The translations under genes were made by a program, and so were the position numbers. This document shows positions 24,841 to 39,800 of a DNA stretch of 64,000 nucleotides, one piece after another. The notes under the pieces are model-generated. The model did no database searches. It worked only from the letters and a program-made list of their open reading frames with translations, and had not been told where the DNA came from. Within the stretch, counting starts at the first letter, position 1. Each line of letters begins with the position of its first letter. Origin of the DNA: Drechmeria coniospora (taxonomy: Eukaryota; Ascomycota; Sordariomycetes; Hypocreales; Ophiocordycipitaceae). The DNA is taken from the NCBI RefSeq assembly GCF_001625195.1, contig NC_054391.1, positions 558,001 to 622,000 of the forward strand. The letters run 5' to 3'.

Positions 24841-27800
24841 ATGAATGCGCAACGGTTCGCCATAGTAGCCTTCGTTCATCTGTTCATCAACTTGGTCCGA
24901 GGAGTCGAGCAAATCAACCGATTCGGGACGGTGTTTGTCGACTACCAGCCTTTTGAAATAATATGTTCCGGCACGACATTGCAGAGTCAGCATGCTCGGT
25001 ATGACATGCCCGCCCCTTCGGTTCCCGGCACCGTCATGCTAACGTTGCCCCCAGAACGTACACGACATACGCGGATGCGACGACGGCATTCTTCACGACC
25101 GTCACCGGCATCGGCACGGGCAGCACGCCGTCGACCATAACGATACTTACTACGGGTGATGGAGCCACCGGCACCGTCATCGTCCTTCGGCCGAGAAGAA
25201 CCGGCGAGTTCACCGGTCCGTACACGACCGTCACCGCCGCTGCGACCAACAGCCGTACAGTTACGGTATCGTTGCCGCCGTCTGGCACGGACAAAACCGG
25301 AACCGTGCTGGTTCTCACGCCGGAATCGACCTTGACCGTCACACGCACGACGACACTGATCAGTTCGGGACCGGTACCGGGTACGAGTACGGTGTCGCCG
25401 CCGCCAGGATGCACGACCGGTTGTACCGTCAGCATCATCATCACCATCACTGGTGCCCACCTGACGGAGACGGTGTACGGACCGACGCCCGGCACGAGCT
25501 CGATACGACCACCTCCTGGATGCGTGGGATTCTGCCCTACCAAGGTGGTCGTGACGCAAACCGGGGGGTACGTGACGGAGTCCATCTTCGGGCCTACGCC
25601 CACAACCATGACCGTCCTGCCATCGCCTGGATGCACGGGGCATTGCCCTACGAGGATCATCGTCGTTCAGACCGGCGGCTTCGTGACGGAATCGACCTGG
25701 GGGCCAGTTGCCGGCACGAGCACGCAACCGCCGCCGCCCGGGTGCAGAGGGTATTGTCCCACCAAGATCATCGTCACTCGAACCGGGGGCCTCGTGACGG
25801 AGTCGACGTTTGGACCTGTGCCGGGCACGAGCACCATCTTTCCCGAGCCTGGCTGCACCGGATACTGCCCTACGAGGGTCATCGTGACGCAAACCGCCGG
25901 CCTCGTGACCGAGTCGGTATTCGGACCTGTCCCGGGCACGAGCACCGTGCTGCCTTCGGCTGGTTGTACCGGTTACTGTCCCACCAAAGTCATCGTCACC
26001 CGGACGGCCGGCTACAGGACGGCGACGGTGTTTGGGCCTACCCCTGGCACGAGCACCATACCTCCCTCGGCTGGTTGTGTCGGTGACTGTCCTACGCAAA
26101 TCATCGTGACCCGAACAGCCGGTTACAGGACGGAGACGGTATTTGGACCTACCCCGGGCACGAGCATCATACCCCCTTCGGCCGGTTGCACTGGAGACTG
26201 TCCTACCAAGGTCATCGTCACCCGAACGGCCGGTTACACGACGCAGTTCACCTTTGGACCGACGCCAGGCACCAGCACCATCCCGCCATCTCCCGGATGC
26301 GTTGGGAATTGTCCCACTAGAATCATCGTCACTCAAACTGGCGGCATCCAAACCGAAACAACCTTTGGATCGGTACCGGGTACGAGCACAATCTTTCCCT
26401 CGTCCGGGTGCACGGGTTACTGTCCTACTAGAGTCATCGTGACTCAACACGTCGGCATCAGCACCGAGACCACATTTGGACCATTGGCCGGAACCAGTAC
26501 CATACCACCTTCCGCGGGATGCGTTGGTTACTGTCCGACGAGAGTTGTCGTCACGCTGAACGAGGGGCTTCTCACGGAAACAGTATTTGGACCTGTGCTT
26601 GGAACGAGTACCGTGATGCCCTCCCCGGGATGCACCGGATATTGCCCGACTAGAATCATCGTGACGCAGAATAGTGGCTTGAACACGGAGAGGATTTATG
26701 GAGATGTGCCGGGAACGAGTACCATCTACCCTCCGCCTGATTGCACCGGGTATTGTCCGATCAGAATTGTGATTACTCAAACGCCAGTCTACGTTACCGA
26801 GTCCACCTTTGGACCAACACCAGGAACGAGCACGATTTCACCCTCGTCTGGATGCGATGGAAATTGTCCGTTTTCCGTCATCGTTACCTTGACGGGTGGC
26901 TACACGACGGAAACAACCTTTGGGCCCGTTGCTGGTACGGCTACGATACTGCCACCTGCTGATTGCAAGGGAAATTGCCCAACAAAGATTGTCATCACTC
27001 AGACTGGCGGCTTCATCACCGAAACAACCTTTGGGCCGGTTCCAGGTACAAGCACGATACTGCCACCCGCGGGCTGCACTGAAAACTGTCCGACAAGAAT
27101 TATCATCACGCACACCGGCGGTTTCATTACCGAATCGACATTCGGACCAGTCCCTGGTACAAGTACAATACTGCCACCCGCGGGATGTACGGAGAACTGT
27201 CCGACAAGAATCGTCATTACACAAACTGGTGGCTTCATTACCGAAACTACGTTCGGACCAGTCGCGGGCACAAGTACGATACCGCCACCTGCGGGATGTA
27301 CGGAGAACTGTCCGACAAGAATCGTCATTACACAAACCGGTGGCTTCATTACCGAGACGACCTTTGGGCCGGTCCCAGGTACGAGTACGATATTGCCGCC
27401 CGCGGGATGTACGGAGAATTGTCCGACAAGAATCATTATTACGCAAACAGGCGGCTTCATCACCGAAACAACCTTTGGGCCAGTTCCGGGTACAAGCACG
27501 ATATTGCCACCTGCAGGATGTACGGCGAACTGTCCAACAAGAATCATCATTACGCACACAGGCGGCTTCATCACCGAGACGACCTTTGGACCAGTCCCAG
27601 GTACGAGTACGATATTGCCGCCCGCGGGATGTACGGAGAATTGTCCAACAAGAATCATCATTACGCAAACAGGCGGCTTCATTACCGAAACGACATTCGG
27701 ACCAGTCCCTGGTACGAGTACAATCTTGCCACCTGCCGGCTGTACGGAGAACTGTCCGACGCGAATCATCATTACGCACACAGGCGGCTATATAACGGAG

Positions 27801-30800
27801 ACGACATTCGGACCAGTGCCGGGTACGAGTACGGTATTACCACCAGCAGGGTGCACGGAGAACTGTCCAACCAGAATTATCATCACGCACACTGGCGGCT
27901 TCATTACCGAAACGACATTCGGACCAGTCCCTGGTACAAGCACAGTGCTGCCACCAGCCGGTTGCACGGAGAACTGTCCCACAAGAATTATCATTACTCA
28001 AACCGGCGGCTTCATTACCGAGACGACATTTGGGAATACGCCTGGCACCAGTACGATTCCACCATCGCCTGGATGTAGAGGTGTCTGTCCAACGAGGATC
28101 ATCATAACAGTCACGGGCCAAATTATTTCAGAATCCACTGTTGGACCTGTGCCCGGCACGAGCACAATCCCGCCATCTCCTGGATGCATAGGCAACTGCC
28201 CTACAAGGGTTATTGTAACCATAACGGCGGAGATTATTACAGAGTCCGACGTAAATCCCACACTCAGCATAAGCACAGTGGAGCCTTCCTCGACTCCGGA
28301 AGTCACCCAAACCGGGGGGTTCAGTACGAGAACCGTCTTGGGACCAAGTGCAGGTACGAGTACAATTCTGCCATCGTCTGGATGTGTTGGAAGTTGCCCA
28401 ACTGTTATCATTGTTACCATAACTGGCGGGGTGGTCACGGAGACCATGTTTGGTCCTACACCTGGCACTAGTACGATATTCCCAAGTGCTGGATGCACCG
28501 GGAACTGTCCTACCAAATTCATCGTCACAATTACGGGCGGCATGGTTACTGACACCATCTTTGGGCCTGTACCTGGCACCTCGACAATTCCACCGTCTCC
28601 AGGCTGTACAGGCAACTGTCCAACAAGAGTGATTGTTACGGTAACAGGCAGAGTCATGACGGAATCAACGTTTGGTCCAACACCCGGGACGAGCACGATT
28701 CCTCCTTCTGCTGGCTGCACGGGCAACTGTCCGACTAGAATAATTGTTACCGTGACTGGTAGAATCATTACCATCACAACGTTTGGTCCAGCACCTGGTA
28801 CAAGCACGATTCCTCCTTCTGCTGGCTGCACAGGCAACTGCCCAACCAGAATCATCGTCACGGTTACTGGTAGAATCATGACGGAAACAACGTTTGGTCC
28901 GGCACCCGGCACGAGCACGATTCCTCCATCCGCCGGCTGCACAGGTAACTGTCCGACTAGAGTTATTGTTACAGTTACTGGCATGATCATGACAGTAACA
29001 ACGTTTGGCCCAACGCCTGGTACAAGCACGATTCCTCCTTCGGCTGGTTGCGTGGGCAATTGCCCAACTAGAATCATCGTTACGGTCACAGGCAGAATAA
29101 CAACGGTAACAACATTCGGTCCAAGACCCGGTACAAGCACGATTCCTCCTTCCGCTGGCTGTACAGGAAACTGCCCGACCAGAGTCATCGTTACCATCAC
29201 GGGAAGGATTGTCACGATAACGACCATTGGCCCAGCACCGGGGATGAGTACGATTCCACCATCGGCTGGCTGCACAGGAAACTGCCCAACCAGAGTCATC
29301 GTTACAGTCACGGGTAGAATTGTGACGGAAACTACGTTTGGTCCGGCACCGGGTACAAGCACCATTCCTCCTTCCGCTGGCTGTACAGGGAATTGTCCGA
29401 CGAGAGTGGTTGTTACAGTCACCGGTAGAATCATTACGATAACAACGTTGGGACCGGCGCCGGGTACGAGCACAATTCCTCCCTCTGCTGGCTGTACAGG
29501 CAACTGCCCTACGAGGATCATTGTTACCGTGACGGGCAGAATCGTTACGGTTACAACGTTCGGTCCAGCACCTGGTACAAGCACAATTCCTCCTTCCGCC
29601 GGCTGTACAGGCAACTGCCCGACTAGAGTGATTGTTACAGTAACTGGCAGAATCGTTACGGTAACTACCATTGGTCCGGCGCCAGGGACGAGTACGATTC
29701 CTCCATCGGCTGGCTGCACAGGAGACTGCCCGACTAGAGTGATTGTTACAGTAACTGGCAGAATCGTTACAGAAACGACGTTTGGTCCGGCACCAGGTAC
29801 GAGCACGATTCCTCCATCGGCTGGCTGCACGGGCAACTGCCCGACTAGAGTCATCGTCACCATTACGGGAAGGATTATTACGGTAACTACCATTGGTCCG
29901 GCGCCAGGGACGAGTACGATTCCTCCATCGGCTGGCTGCACAGGAAACTGCCCAACTAGAGTTATTGTTACAGTAACTGGCAGAATCGTCACTGAAACGA
30001 CGTTTGGTCCAGCGCCAGGGACGAGCACGATTCCACCATCTGCCGGCTGCACAGGCAACTGCCCGACCAGAGTCATTGTTACGGTAACCGGCAGAATCAT
30101 TACGGTAACGACATTCGGTCCAGCACCTGGTACGAGCACAATTCCTCCTTCGGCAGGCTGCACAGGCAACTGCCCGACCAGAGTCATCGTTACCATAACA
30201 GGAATATTCATTACAGAAACGACTTTTGGTCCAGCGCCAGGGACGAGTACGATTCCACCATCCGCTGGCTGCACAGGAAACTGCCCAACCAGAGTTATTG
30301 TCACCGTAACTGGTGGAATGATTACAGAAACTACCTTTGGCCCAGCACCCGGGACGAGTACGATCCGCCCACCGGCGGGCTGTACAGGTAATTGCCCTAC
30401 CAGGATAATTGTTACAGTGACTGGCAGAATCGTTACGGAAACTATACTTGGTCCGACACCTGGCATAAGTACGATTCCTCCATCCGCCGGCTGTACAGGC
30501 AATTGTCCAACGAGAATCATTGTGACGGTGACTGGGAGAGTTATTACGGAAACGACTTTTGGTCCAGCACCTGGCACGAGCACCATTCCTCCATCCGCTG
30601 GCTGCACAGGTAATTGTCCAACGAGGATTGTCGTGACGGTAACTGGGAGAATTGTCACAGAAACAACGTTTGGTCCGGCGCCTGGGACAAGTACAATTCC
30701 ACCTTCCGCTGGCTGCGTAGGAAACTGTCCGACTAGAGTTATTGTTACGGTAACTGGTGGAATGATTAGCGAAACAACGGTTGGACCGACAGCTGGAACA

Positions 30801-33800
30801 AGTACTATCCGTCCAAGTTCCGGGTGTACAGGAAACTGTCCGACTAGAATCATCGTCACCGTTACAGGCATGATCGTAACAGTATCCACGTTTGGACCAT
30901 CAGCTGGAACCAGTACGATACTGCCAACGAATTCCGAATGTCCTGATGCAAGTTTGATGCGCCGCCGTGGCATTGTACCAAGAAACGAAAACTGCCCAAC
31001 GACAATTGTTGTGACCGTTCCCACCACAGGCGTCGTCACGACATCGACATACGGCCCAACAGCCGGAACTAGTACGGTTTTGCCATCATCAGGATGCATT
31101 GGCAACTGCCCTACGACGATTATTGTAACTGTGCCTACTACTGGAGTCATTACACAATCTACAGTTGGACCGACAGCAGGAACGAGTACAATTTTGCCAT
31201 CGTCAGGATGCACGGGAAACTGCCCGACAAGAATTATCATAACCGTAACAGGAAGAATCATTACGGAAACGACGTTTGGACCATCGCCTGGGACGAGTAC
31301 GATTCCTCCGCCAGCAGGATGCACAGGCAACTGTCCGACCAGAGTTATTGTTACAGTTACTGGTGGAATGATTACGGAAACCATGCTTGGGCCAACTCCT
31401 GGTACAAGCACTGTTCCTCCTCCAGCCGACTGCACAGGCAACTGTCCGACTAGAGTTATTGTTACAGTTACTGGCATGATCATGACAGTAACAACGTTTG
31501 GTCCAACGCCTGGTACAAGCACGATTCCTCCTCCAGCCGACTGCACAGGCAACTGTCCGACCAGAGTAATCGTCACTGTAACGGGCAGAATCATTACGGA
31601 AACTACCTTTGGCCCAGCGCCTGGTACAAGCACAATTCCTCCCTCCGCTGGCTGCACAGGCAACTGTCCGACTAGAGTTATTGTTACAGTTACTGGTATG
31701 ATCATGACAGTAACAACGTTTGGTCCAACGCCTGGTACAAGTACGATTCCTCCTCCAGCCGACTGCACAGGCAACTGTCCGACCAGGGTTATTGTTACCG
31801 TGACCGGGAGAATAGTCACGGAAACGACCTTTGGTCCGGCGCCAGGCACAAGTACAATTCCACCTTCGGCTGGTTGTACAGGCAATTGCCCAACCAGAAT
31901 TATTGTTACCATAACGGGTGGAATGATTACGGAAACCACTTTGGGTCCGGCGCCCGGGACAAGTACGATTCCTCCGCCAGCAGGATGCACAGGCAACTGC
32001 CCGACTAGAGTTGTTGTTACGGTTACCGGCATGATCATTACAGTAACAACGTTTGGTCCAGCGCCTGGTACGAGCACGGTTCCTCCTCCAGCCGACTGCA
32101 CAGGCAACTGTCCGACCAGAGTCATTGTTACGGTAACTGGCGGAATGATTACGGAAACCATGCTTGGGCCAACTCCTGGTACAAGCACTATTCCACCTCC
32201 CGTTGGCTGTACAGGCAACTGCCCGACTAGAGTGATTGTTACAGTAACTGGCAGAATCGTCACTGAAACGACGTTTGGTCCAGCGCCAGGGACGAGCACG
32301 ATTCCTCCATCCGCAGGCTGCACAGGCAACTGCCCGACTAGAGTTATTGTTACGGTTACCGGCATGATCATCACAGTGACAATGTTTGGCCCAGCGCCTG
32401 GTACAAGCACGATTCCTCCTCCAGCCGACTGCACAGGCAACTGTCCGACCAGAGTGATCGTTACTGTAACGGGAAGAATCGTCACTGAAACGACGTTTGG
32501 TCCAGCGCCAGGGACGAGTACGATCCCACCATCCGCCGGCTGCACGGGCAACTGTCCTACCAGAATCATCGTTACTATAACTGGTGGAATGATTACCGAA
32601 ACCACCTTTGGCCCAGCACCTGGTACTAGCACAATTCCTCCACCGGCGGGCTGCACGGGCAATTGCCCGACCAGAGTCATTATTACAGTAACGGGCCGGA
32701 TCATTACAGAAACAGCCTTTGGTCCAGCCCCCGGAACAAGCACAATCCCACCTTCTGCCGGTTGTACAGGCAATTGCCCAACCAGGATTATCGTCACAGT
32801 CACTGGCGGAATGGTCACAGAAACCACCTTTGGCCCAACACCTGGCACCAGTACAATTCCTCCATCGGCAGGCTGTGTAGGTAATTGCCCGACTAGGATT
32901 ATCGTTACGGCAACGGGCATGATCATCACCGAAACCACTCTTGGTCCATCGCCTGGTACAAGCACTATTCCGCCTTCCGCTGGCTGCACGGGCAACTGCC
33001 CAACTAGAGTTGTCGTCACCGTAACTGGCAGAGTCATTACGGAAACGACGTTTGGTCCAGCGCCTGGCACGAGTACTATTCCTCCTTCTGCCGGCTGTAC
33101 AGGCAACTGCCCGACTAGGATCATCGTGACGGTAACCGGCATGATCATTACGGAAACGACCTTTGGACCAGCGCCTGGCACAAGTACTATTCCTCCTTCC
33201 GCCGGCTGTACAGGAAACTGCCCAACCAGAATTATCGTTACCGTAACTGGAGCAATGGTAACGGAGACCACGCTTGGCCCGACAGCCGGCACCAGTACAA
33301 TTCCCCCTTCGGCAGGCTGCATAGGCAACTGCCCGACTAGAATTATCGTAACAGTAACCGGCATGATCGTCACGGAAACTACATTTGGTCCAGCGCCTGG
33401 CACGAGTACTATTCCTCCTTCTGCCGGCTGTACAGGCAACTGCCCGACTAGGATTATCGTGACGGTAACCGGCATGATCATTACGGAAACGACCTTTGGA
33501 CCAGCGCCTGGCACAAGTACTATTCCTCCTTCCGCCGGCTGCACAGGCAACTGTCCGACTAGAGTCATTGTTACCGTGACAGGAAGAATCATTACGGAAA
33601 CGACTTTTGGCCCAGCGCCCGGTACAAGCACAATTCCACCTTCCGCCGGTTGCACAGGAAACTGCCCAACGAGGATCATTGTCACCGTAACTGGTGGTAT
33701 GATTACAGAAACCACCTTGGGTCCGACGCCCGGAACTAGCACGATTCCTCCACCGGCGGGGTGCACAGGAAACTGCCCGACTAGGATTATCGTGACAGTA

Positions 33801-36800
33801 ACCGGCATGGTTATTACGGAAACGACCTTTGGACCATCACCTGGTACGAGCACTATTCCTCCGGCCGCCGGCTGCACTGGAAACTGCCCGACTAGGATCA
33901 TAGTTACAGTCACCGGCATGATCATTACGGAATCGACCTTTGGTCCAACACCCGGCACTAGTACGATTCCTCCATCAGCTGGCTGCACAGGCAACTGTCC
34001 AACTAGAGTCATTGTTACCGTGACGGGCATGATCGTGACGGAAACGACGTTTGGACCATCGCCAGGTACAAGTACAATTCTGCCTTCCGCTGGCTGTACT
34101 GGCAACTGCCCAACCAGGATTGTTGTCACTGTAACTGGTGGAATGATTACGGAAACCATGCTTGGGCCAACTCCTGGTACAAGCACTGTTCCACCTCCCG
34201 CTGGCTGCACAGGCAACTGCCCGACTAGGATTATCGTAACAGTAACCGGCATGATCATAACGGAAACCACCTTTGGTCCAGCACCTGGCACGAGCACTAT
34301 TCCTCCATCCGCCGGCTGCACAGGCAACTGTCCGACTAGGATTATCGTTACAGTAACTGGCATGATCATTACGGAAACGACCTTTGGTCCGGCGCCTGGT
34401 ACAAGTACTATCCCGCCTTCTGCCGGCTGCACAGGCAACTGCCCGACTAGAATCATTGTGACGGTGACAGGTCTGATCATCACGGAAACCACCCTTGGAC
34501 CAGCACCTGGTACAAGCACTATTCCCCCGTCCGCTGGTTGCACAGGCAACTGTCCCACAAGGATCATCGTTACAGTAACTGGCATGATCATTACGGAGAC
34601 GACATTTGGACCAACGCCTGGCACAAGTATCATTCCACCTTCCGCTGGCTGTACAGGCAACTGCCCGACAAGGATTATCGTCACAGTAACTGGCGGAATG
34701 ATTACAGAAACCACGTTGGGTCCATCGCCTGGAACAAGTACGATTCCTCCATCAGCGGGATGCACAGGAAACTGCCCGACTAGGATCATCGTAACAGTAA
34801 CCGGCATGGTCATTACAGAAACGACTTTTGGACCAGCACCTGGTACGAGCACTATTCCTCCATCTGCCGGTTGTACTGGCAACTGCCCGACTAGGATTAT
34901 CGTGACAGTAACCGGCATGGTCATTACGGAAACGACCTTTGGACCAGCACCTGGTACGAGTACTATTCCTCCCTCCGCTGGCTGCACAGGCAATTGCCCG
35001 ACAAGGATTATTGTTACCATTACTGGAACAGTAATGACGGAAACAACATTTGGTCCTACGCCTGGTACTAGCACGATTCCACCATCATCCGGATGTACAG
35101 GCAACTGCCCGACAAGGATTATTGTTACCATTACTGGAGCAGTAATGACGGAAACAACATTTGGTCCTACGCCTGGTACTAGCACGATTCCACCATCATC
35201 CGGATGCACAGGCAACTGCCCGACCAGAATCATCGTTACAGTAACCGGCATGATCATTACGGAAACTACATTTGGTCCAGCACCTGGTACGAGTACGATT
35301 CCACCTTCGGCCGGCTGTACGGGCAACTGTCCGACTAGGGTTATCGTAACAGTAACTGGCCTAATCATTACGGAAACCACATTTGGTTCAGCACCTGGTA
35401 CGAGCACGATTCCACCGTCCGCCGGCTGTACAGGCAACTGCCCAACAAGAATCATCGTCACAATTACAGGTGACATCATTACAGAAACCACATTTGGCCC
35501 GACGCCTGGTACCAGCACTATTCCACCATCATCAGGATGTACCGGCAACTGCCCGACGAGAATTATCGTCACGGCAACAGGAATCATAGTAACAGTGTCT
35601 ACGTTTGGACCATCAGCCGGAACGAGTACAATATTACCGACGAATTCCGAATGTCCCGATGCAGATTTAATGCGCCGCCGTGGCATTGTACGAAGAAATG
35701 AAAACTGTCCTACGACAATTGTTGTAACCGTTCCCACCACGGGTGCCATTACAGAATCCACCTTTGGCCCAACAGCCGGAACTAGTACGATATTGCCATC
35801 ATCAGGGTGTGTCGGCAACTGCCCCATAACCATCATTGTAACTTTGCCGACCACTGGAGTCATCACGCAATCCACAATGGGACCGACGGCAGGGACGAGT
35901 ACGATTTTGCCGTCGTCTGGATGCACAGGGAACTGCCCAACTAGAATTATTGTTACCTTTACAGGTGACGTTATGACAGAAACAACATTTGGACCGGTCC
36001 CAGGGACAAGCACCATTCCGCCCGCGTCAGGGTGTACAGGCAACTGCCCGACGAGAATAGTTGTTACCGTGACTGGCGCAATTATAACGGAAACAACGTT
36101 TGGTCCTTCGGCTGGAACTAGCACAATGGCACCATCTGGATGTTCATCAGATTGCACGACGAGAATAATTGTTACTGTCCCCTTTGAAACGCAGTCCGAC
36201 TTCAATCCAACAGATAGCATTACTCTAATCTTCCCCACGTCTACCACGGATACTGTTTCCGAGACTGGCGGCTTTGTTACAGAAACGACATTTGGTCCTG
36301 CGCCTGGTACGAGCACTGTTCCACCTTCATCTGGGTGCACAGGCAACTGTCCAACAAGGGTTGTCGTGACCGTTACAGGAGCTATTACCACAGAGACAAC
36401 ATTTGGTCCAGTCCCTGGTACAAGTACTATCCCACCATCGTCAGGCTGCACAGGCAACTGCCCAACGAGAATCGTAGTTACTGTCACAGGTGACATTGTT
36501 ACAGAAACAACCTTTGGTCCTGCGCCTGGTACGAGCACCATTCCACCTTCATCTGGGTGCACAGGCAACTGCCCAACAAGAATTGTTGTAACTGTTACAG
36601 GAGCTATCACCACAGAGACAACACTCGGTCCAGTGCCTGGTACGAGCACTATTCCTCCAGCCACGGGATGTACTGGAAACTGCCCAACTAGAATTGTCGT
36701 TACTATCACAGGTGACATTATTACAGAAACCACACTTGGTCCAGTTCCTGGTACCAGCACTATTCCGCCAGCGACCGGATGTACTGGAAACTGCCCGACG

Positions 36801-39800
36801 AGAATTATTGTGACCGTTACAGGTGCAATTACTACAGAGACAACATTCGGACCAGTTCCTGGAACAAGCACGATTCCTCCGGCCACGGGATGTACTGGCA
36901 ACTGCCCAACAAGAATTGTCGTCACTATTACAGGTGAAATTATTACAGAAACGACACTTGGTCCAGTTCCAGGAACCAGTACTATTCCTCCAGCCACTGG
37001 ATGTACTGGCAACTGTCCTACAAGAATCATCGTTACTGTTACTGGCGCCATCACAACCGAGACGACATTCGGTCCAGTGCCTGGCACGAGCACCATTCCT
37101 CCGGCGACAGGATGTACTGGGAACTGTCCTACGAGAATTGTCGTTACCATTACAGGTGATATTATTACAGAGACGACACTTGGTCCAGTTCCAGGTACCA
37201 GTACTATTCCGCCAGCCACTGGATGTACAGGCAACTGTCCCACTATAATTATTGTAACCGTTACAGGAGTTATTACTACAGAGACAACATTTGGCCCAGT
37301 GCCTGGTACGAGCACCATTCCTCCAGCCACGGGATGCACTGGGAATTGTCCTACAAGAATTGTTGTTACTATTACAGGCGATATCGTTACAGAGACAACA
37401 CTTGGTCCGGTGCCAGGTACCAGTACTATTCCTCCTGCTACTGGATGTACTGGAAACTGCCCAACGATAATTATCGTGACCGTTACAGGCGCTATTACCA
37501 CAGAGACAACGTTTGGCCCAGTTCCTGGTACAAGCACCATTCCTCCGGCCACCGGATGCACTGGCAATTGTCCTACGAGAATTGTTGTTACCATCACAGG
37601 GGATATAGTTACAGAGACAACACTTGGTCCCGTGCCAGGTACCAGTACTATTCCTCCGGCCACCGGATGTACTGGCAACTGCCCAACCAGAATTATCGTG
37701 ACCGTCACAGGCGCTATCACTACGGAGACAACATTCGGTTCAGTGCCGGGCACAAGCACCATTCCTCCAGCCACGGGATGTACAGGCAACTGCCCAACAA
37801 GAATTGTCGTCACCATTACAGGCGACATCATCACCGAGACAACATTTGGTCCTTTGCCTGGAACTAGTACGATTCCGCCAGCATCGGGTTGTTTGTCAAG
37901 TTGCACCACGACGATAATTGTCACTGAACCGTTTGCTACGCAGTCTGACTTCAATCCCACTGACAGTATCAGTCTGATAACCCCCACCACTGGTGGCTAT
38001 GTTACAGAGACTGTATTCGGCACGGAACCCGGCACAAGCACAATTCCGCCTACTGCTGGGTGTGTTGGCAACTGTCCTACCAGTATCATAGTAACTGTTA
38101 CTGGTGGCTATGTTACGGAAACTGTATTCGGATCGGATCCAGGAACAAGTACCATTCCGCCCACTGCCGGATGCGTTGGCAACTGCCCAACCAGTATCAT
38201 TGTTACTGTTACTGGCGGCTATGTTACAGAAACTGTATTTGGATCAGACCCCGGAACAAGCACCATCCCGCCTACCGCTGGGTGTGTTGGCAATTGTCCT
38301 AATAGTATTATAGTTACCGTTACAGGTGGCTACGTCACGGAAACTGTGTTTGGATCCGATCCTGGAACAAGCACCATTCCGCCTACTTCTGGATGCGTCG
38401 GCAACTGTCCTACTAGCATCATTGTTACTGTTACCGGCGGCTATGTTACCGAGACTGTCTTTGGATCGGACCCAGGAACAAGCACTATTCCTCCGACTTC
38501 TGGATGCGTCGGCAACTGCCCGACGAGTATTATTGTTACAATCACAGGTGGATATGTGACGGAAACCGTTTTCGGATCCGACCCTGGGACAAGCACCATT
38601 CCTCCTACTTCTGGTTGTGTCGGTAACTGTCCTACCAGCATCATCATTACTGTTACTGGTGGATACGTTACGGAAACCGTAGTTGGATCAGAAGCAGGTA
38701 CAAGCACCATTCCACCCACCTCTGGATGTGTTGGCAATTGCCCTACTAGTATCATTGTAACCGTTACTGGTGGCTACATTACCGAAACTGTCTTTGGGTC
38801 GGATCCTGGTACCAGTACAATTCCACCTACGGCTGGGTGTGTTGGCAACTGCCCTACCAGCATCATTGTCACCGTCACTGGCGGATACGTTACAGAAACT
38901 GTTTTTGGATCCGATCCTGGTACGAGTACTATCCCACCGGCCTCTGGGTGTGTTGGTAACTGCCCTACCAGCATCATTGTTACTGTTACCGGTGGTTATG
39001 TGACGGAAACTGTATTTGGATCCGACCCAGGAACGAGCACTATTCCACCTACAGCTGGATGTGTTGGCAACTGCCCTACCAGTATCATAGTTACCGTTAC
39101 TGGTGGTTACGTAACAGAAACTGTCTTTGGATCCGACCCAGGAACGAGCACTATTCCACCTACAGCTGGATGTGTTGGCAACTGCCCTACCAGTATCATA
39201 GTTACCGTTACTGGTGGTTACGTAACAGAAACTGTCTTTGGATCCGACCCAGGAACGAGCACTATTCCGCCTACTTCTGGGTGTGTTGGCAACTGTCCTA
39301 CCAGTATTATTGTTACTGTTACTGGTGGATATGTCACGGAAACCGTCTTTGGATCGGACCCTGGAACAAGTACTATTCCGCCTACTTCTGGATGCGTTGG
39401 AAACTGCCCCACCAGTATCATTGTCACCGTTACTGGAGGGTACGTCACCGAGACTGTATTTGGATCGGACCCAGGAACAAGCACCATTCCCCCTGCTTCT
39501 GGATGCGTTGGCAACTATCCTACCAGCATTATAGTCACAGTGACTGGTGGTTACGTTACGGAGACTGTATTTGGATCGGACCCCGGAACAAGCACCATTC
39601 CACCTACTTCTGGATGCGTTGGCAACTGTCCTACTAGCATCATAGTTACTGTTACTGGTGGCTACGTCACGGAGACTGTCTTTGGATCAGACCCTGGAAC
39701 GAGCACCATTCCGCCTACTGCTGGGTGTGTTGGCAATTGCCCTACTAGTATTATTGTCACCGTCACCGGCGGGTACGTTACTGAGACGATTTTTGGTTCG

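Noticed and set aside
27998..37990. A 3,330-codon open frame on the minus strand inside adhesin B.
   Set aside because: It is antisense to the in-frame repeats. Because the unit length is a multiple of three and lacks stop complements in one phase, one open unit makes all units open. It has no signal peptide, and the plus strand has the splice structure and recognised domains.
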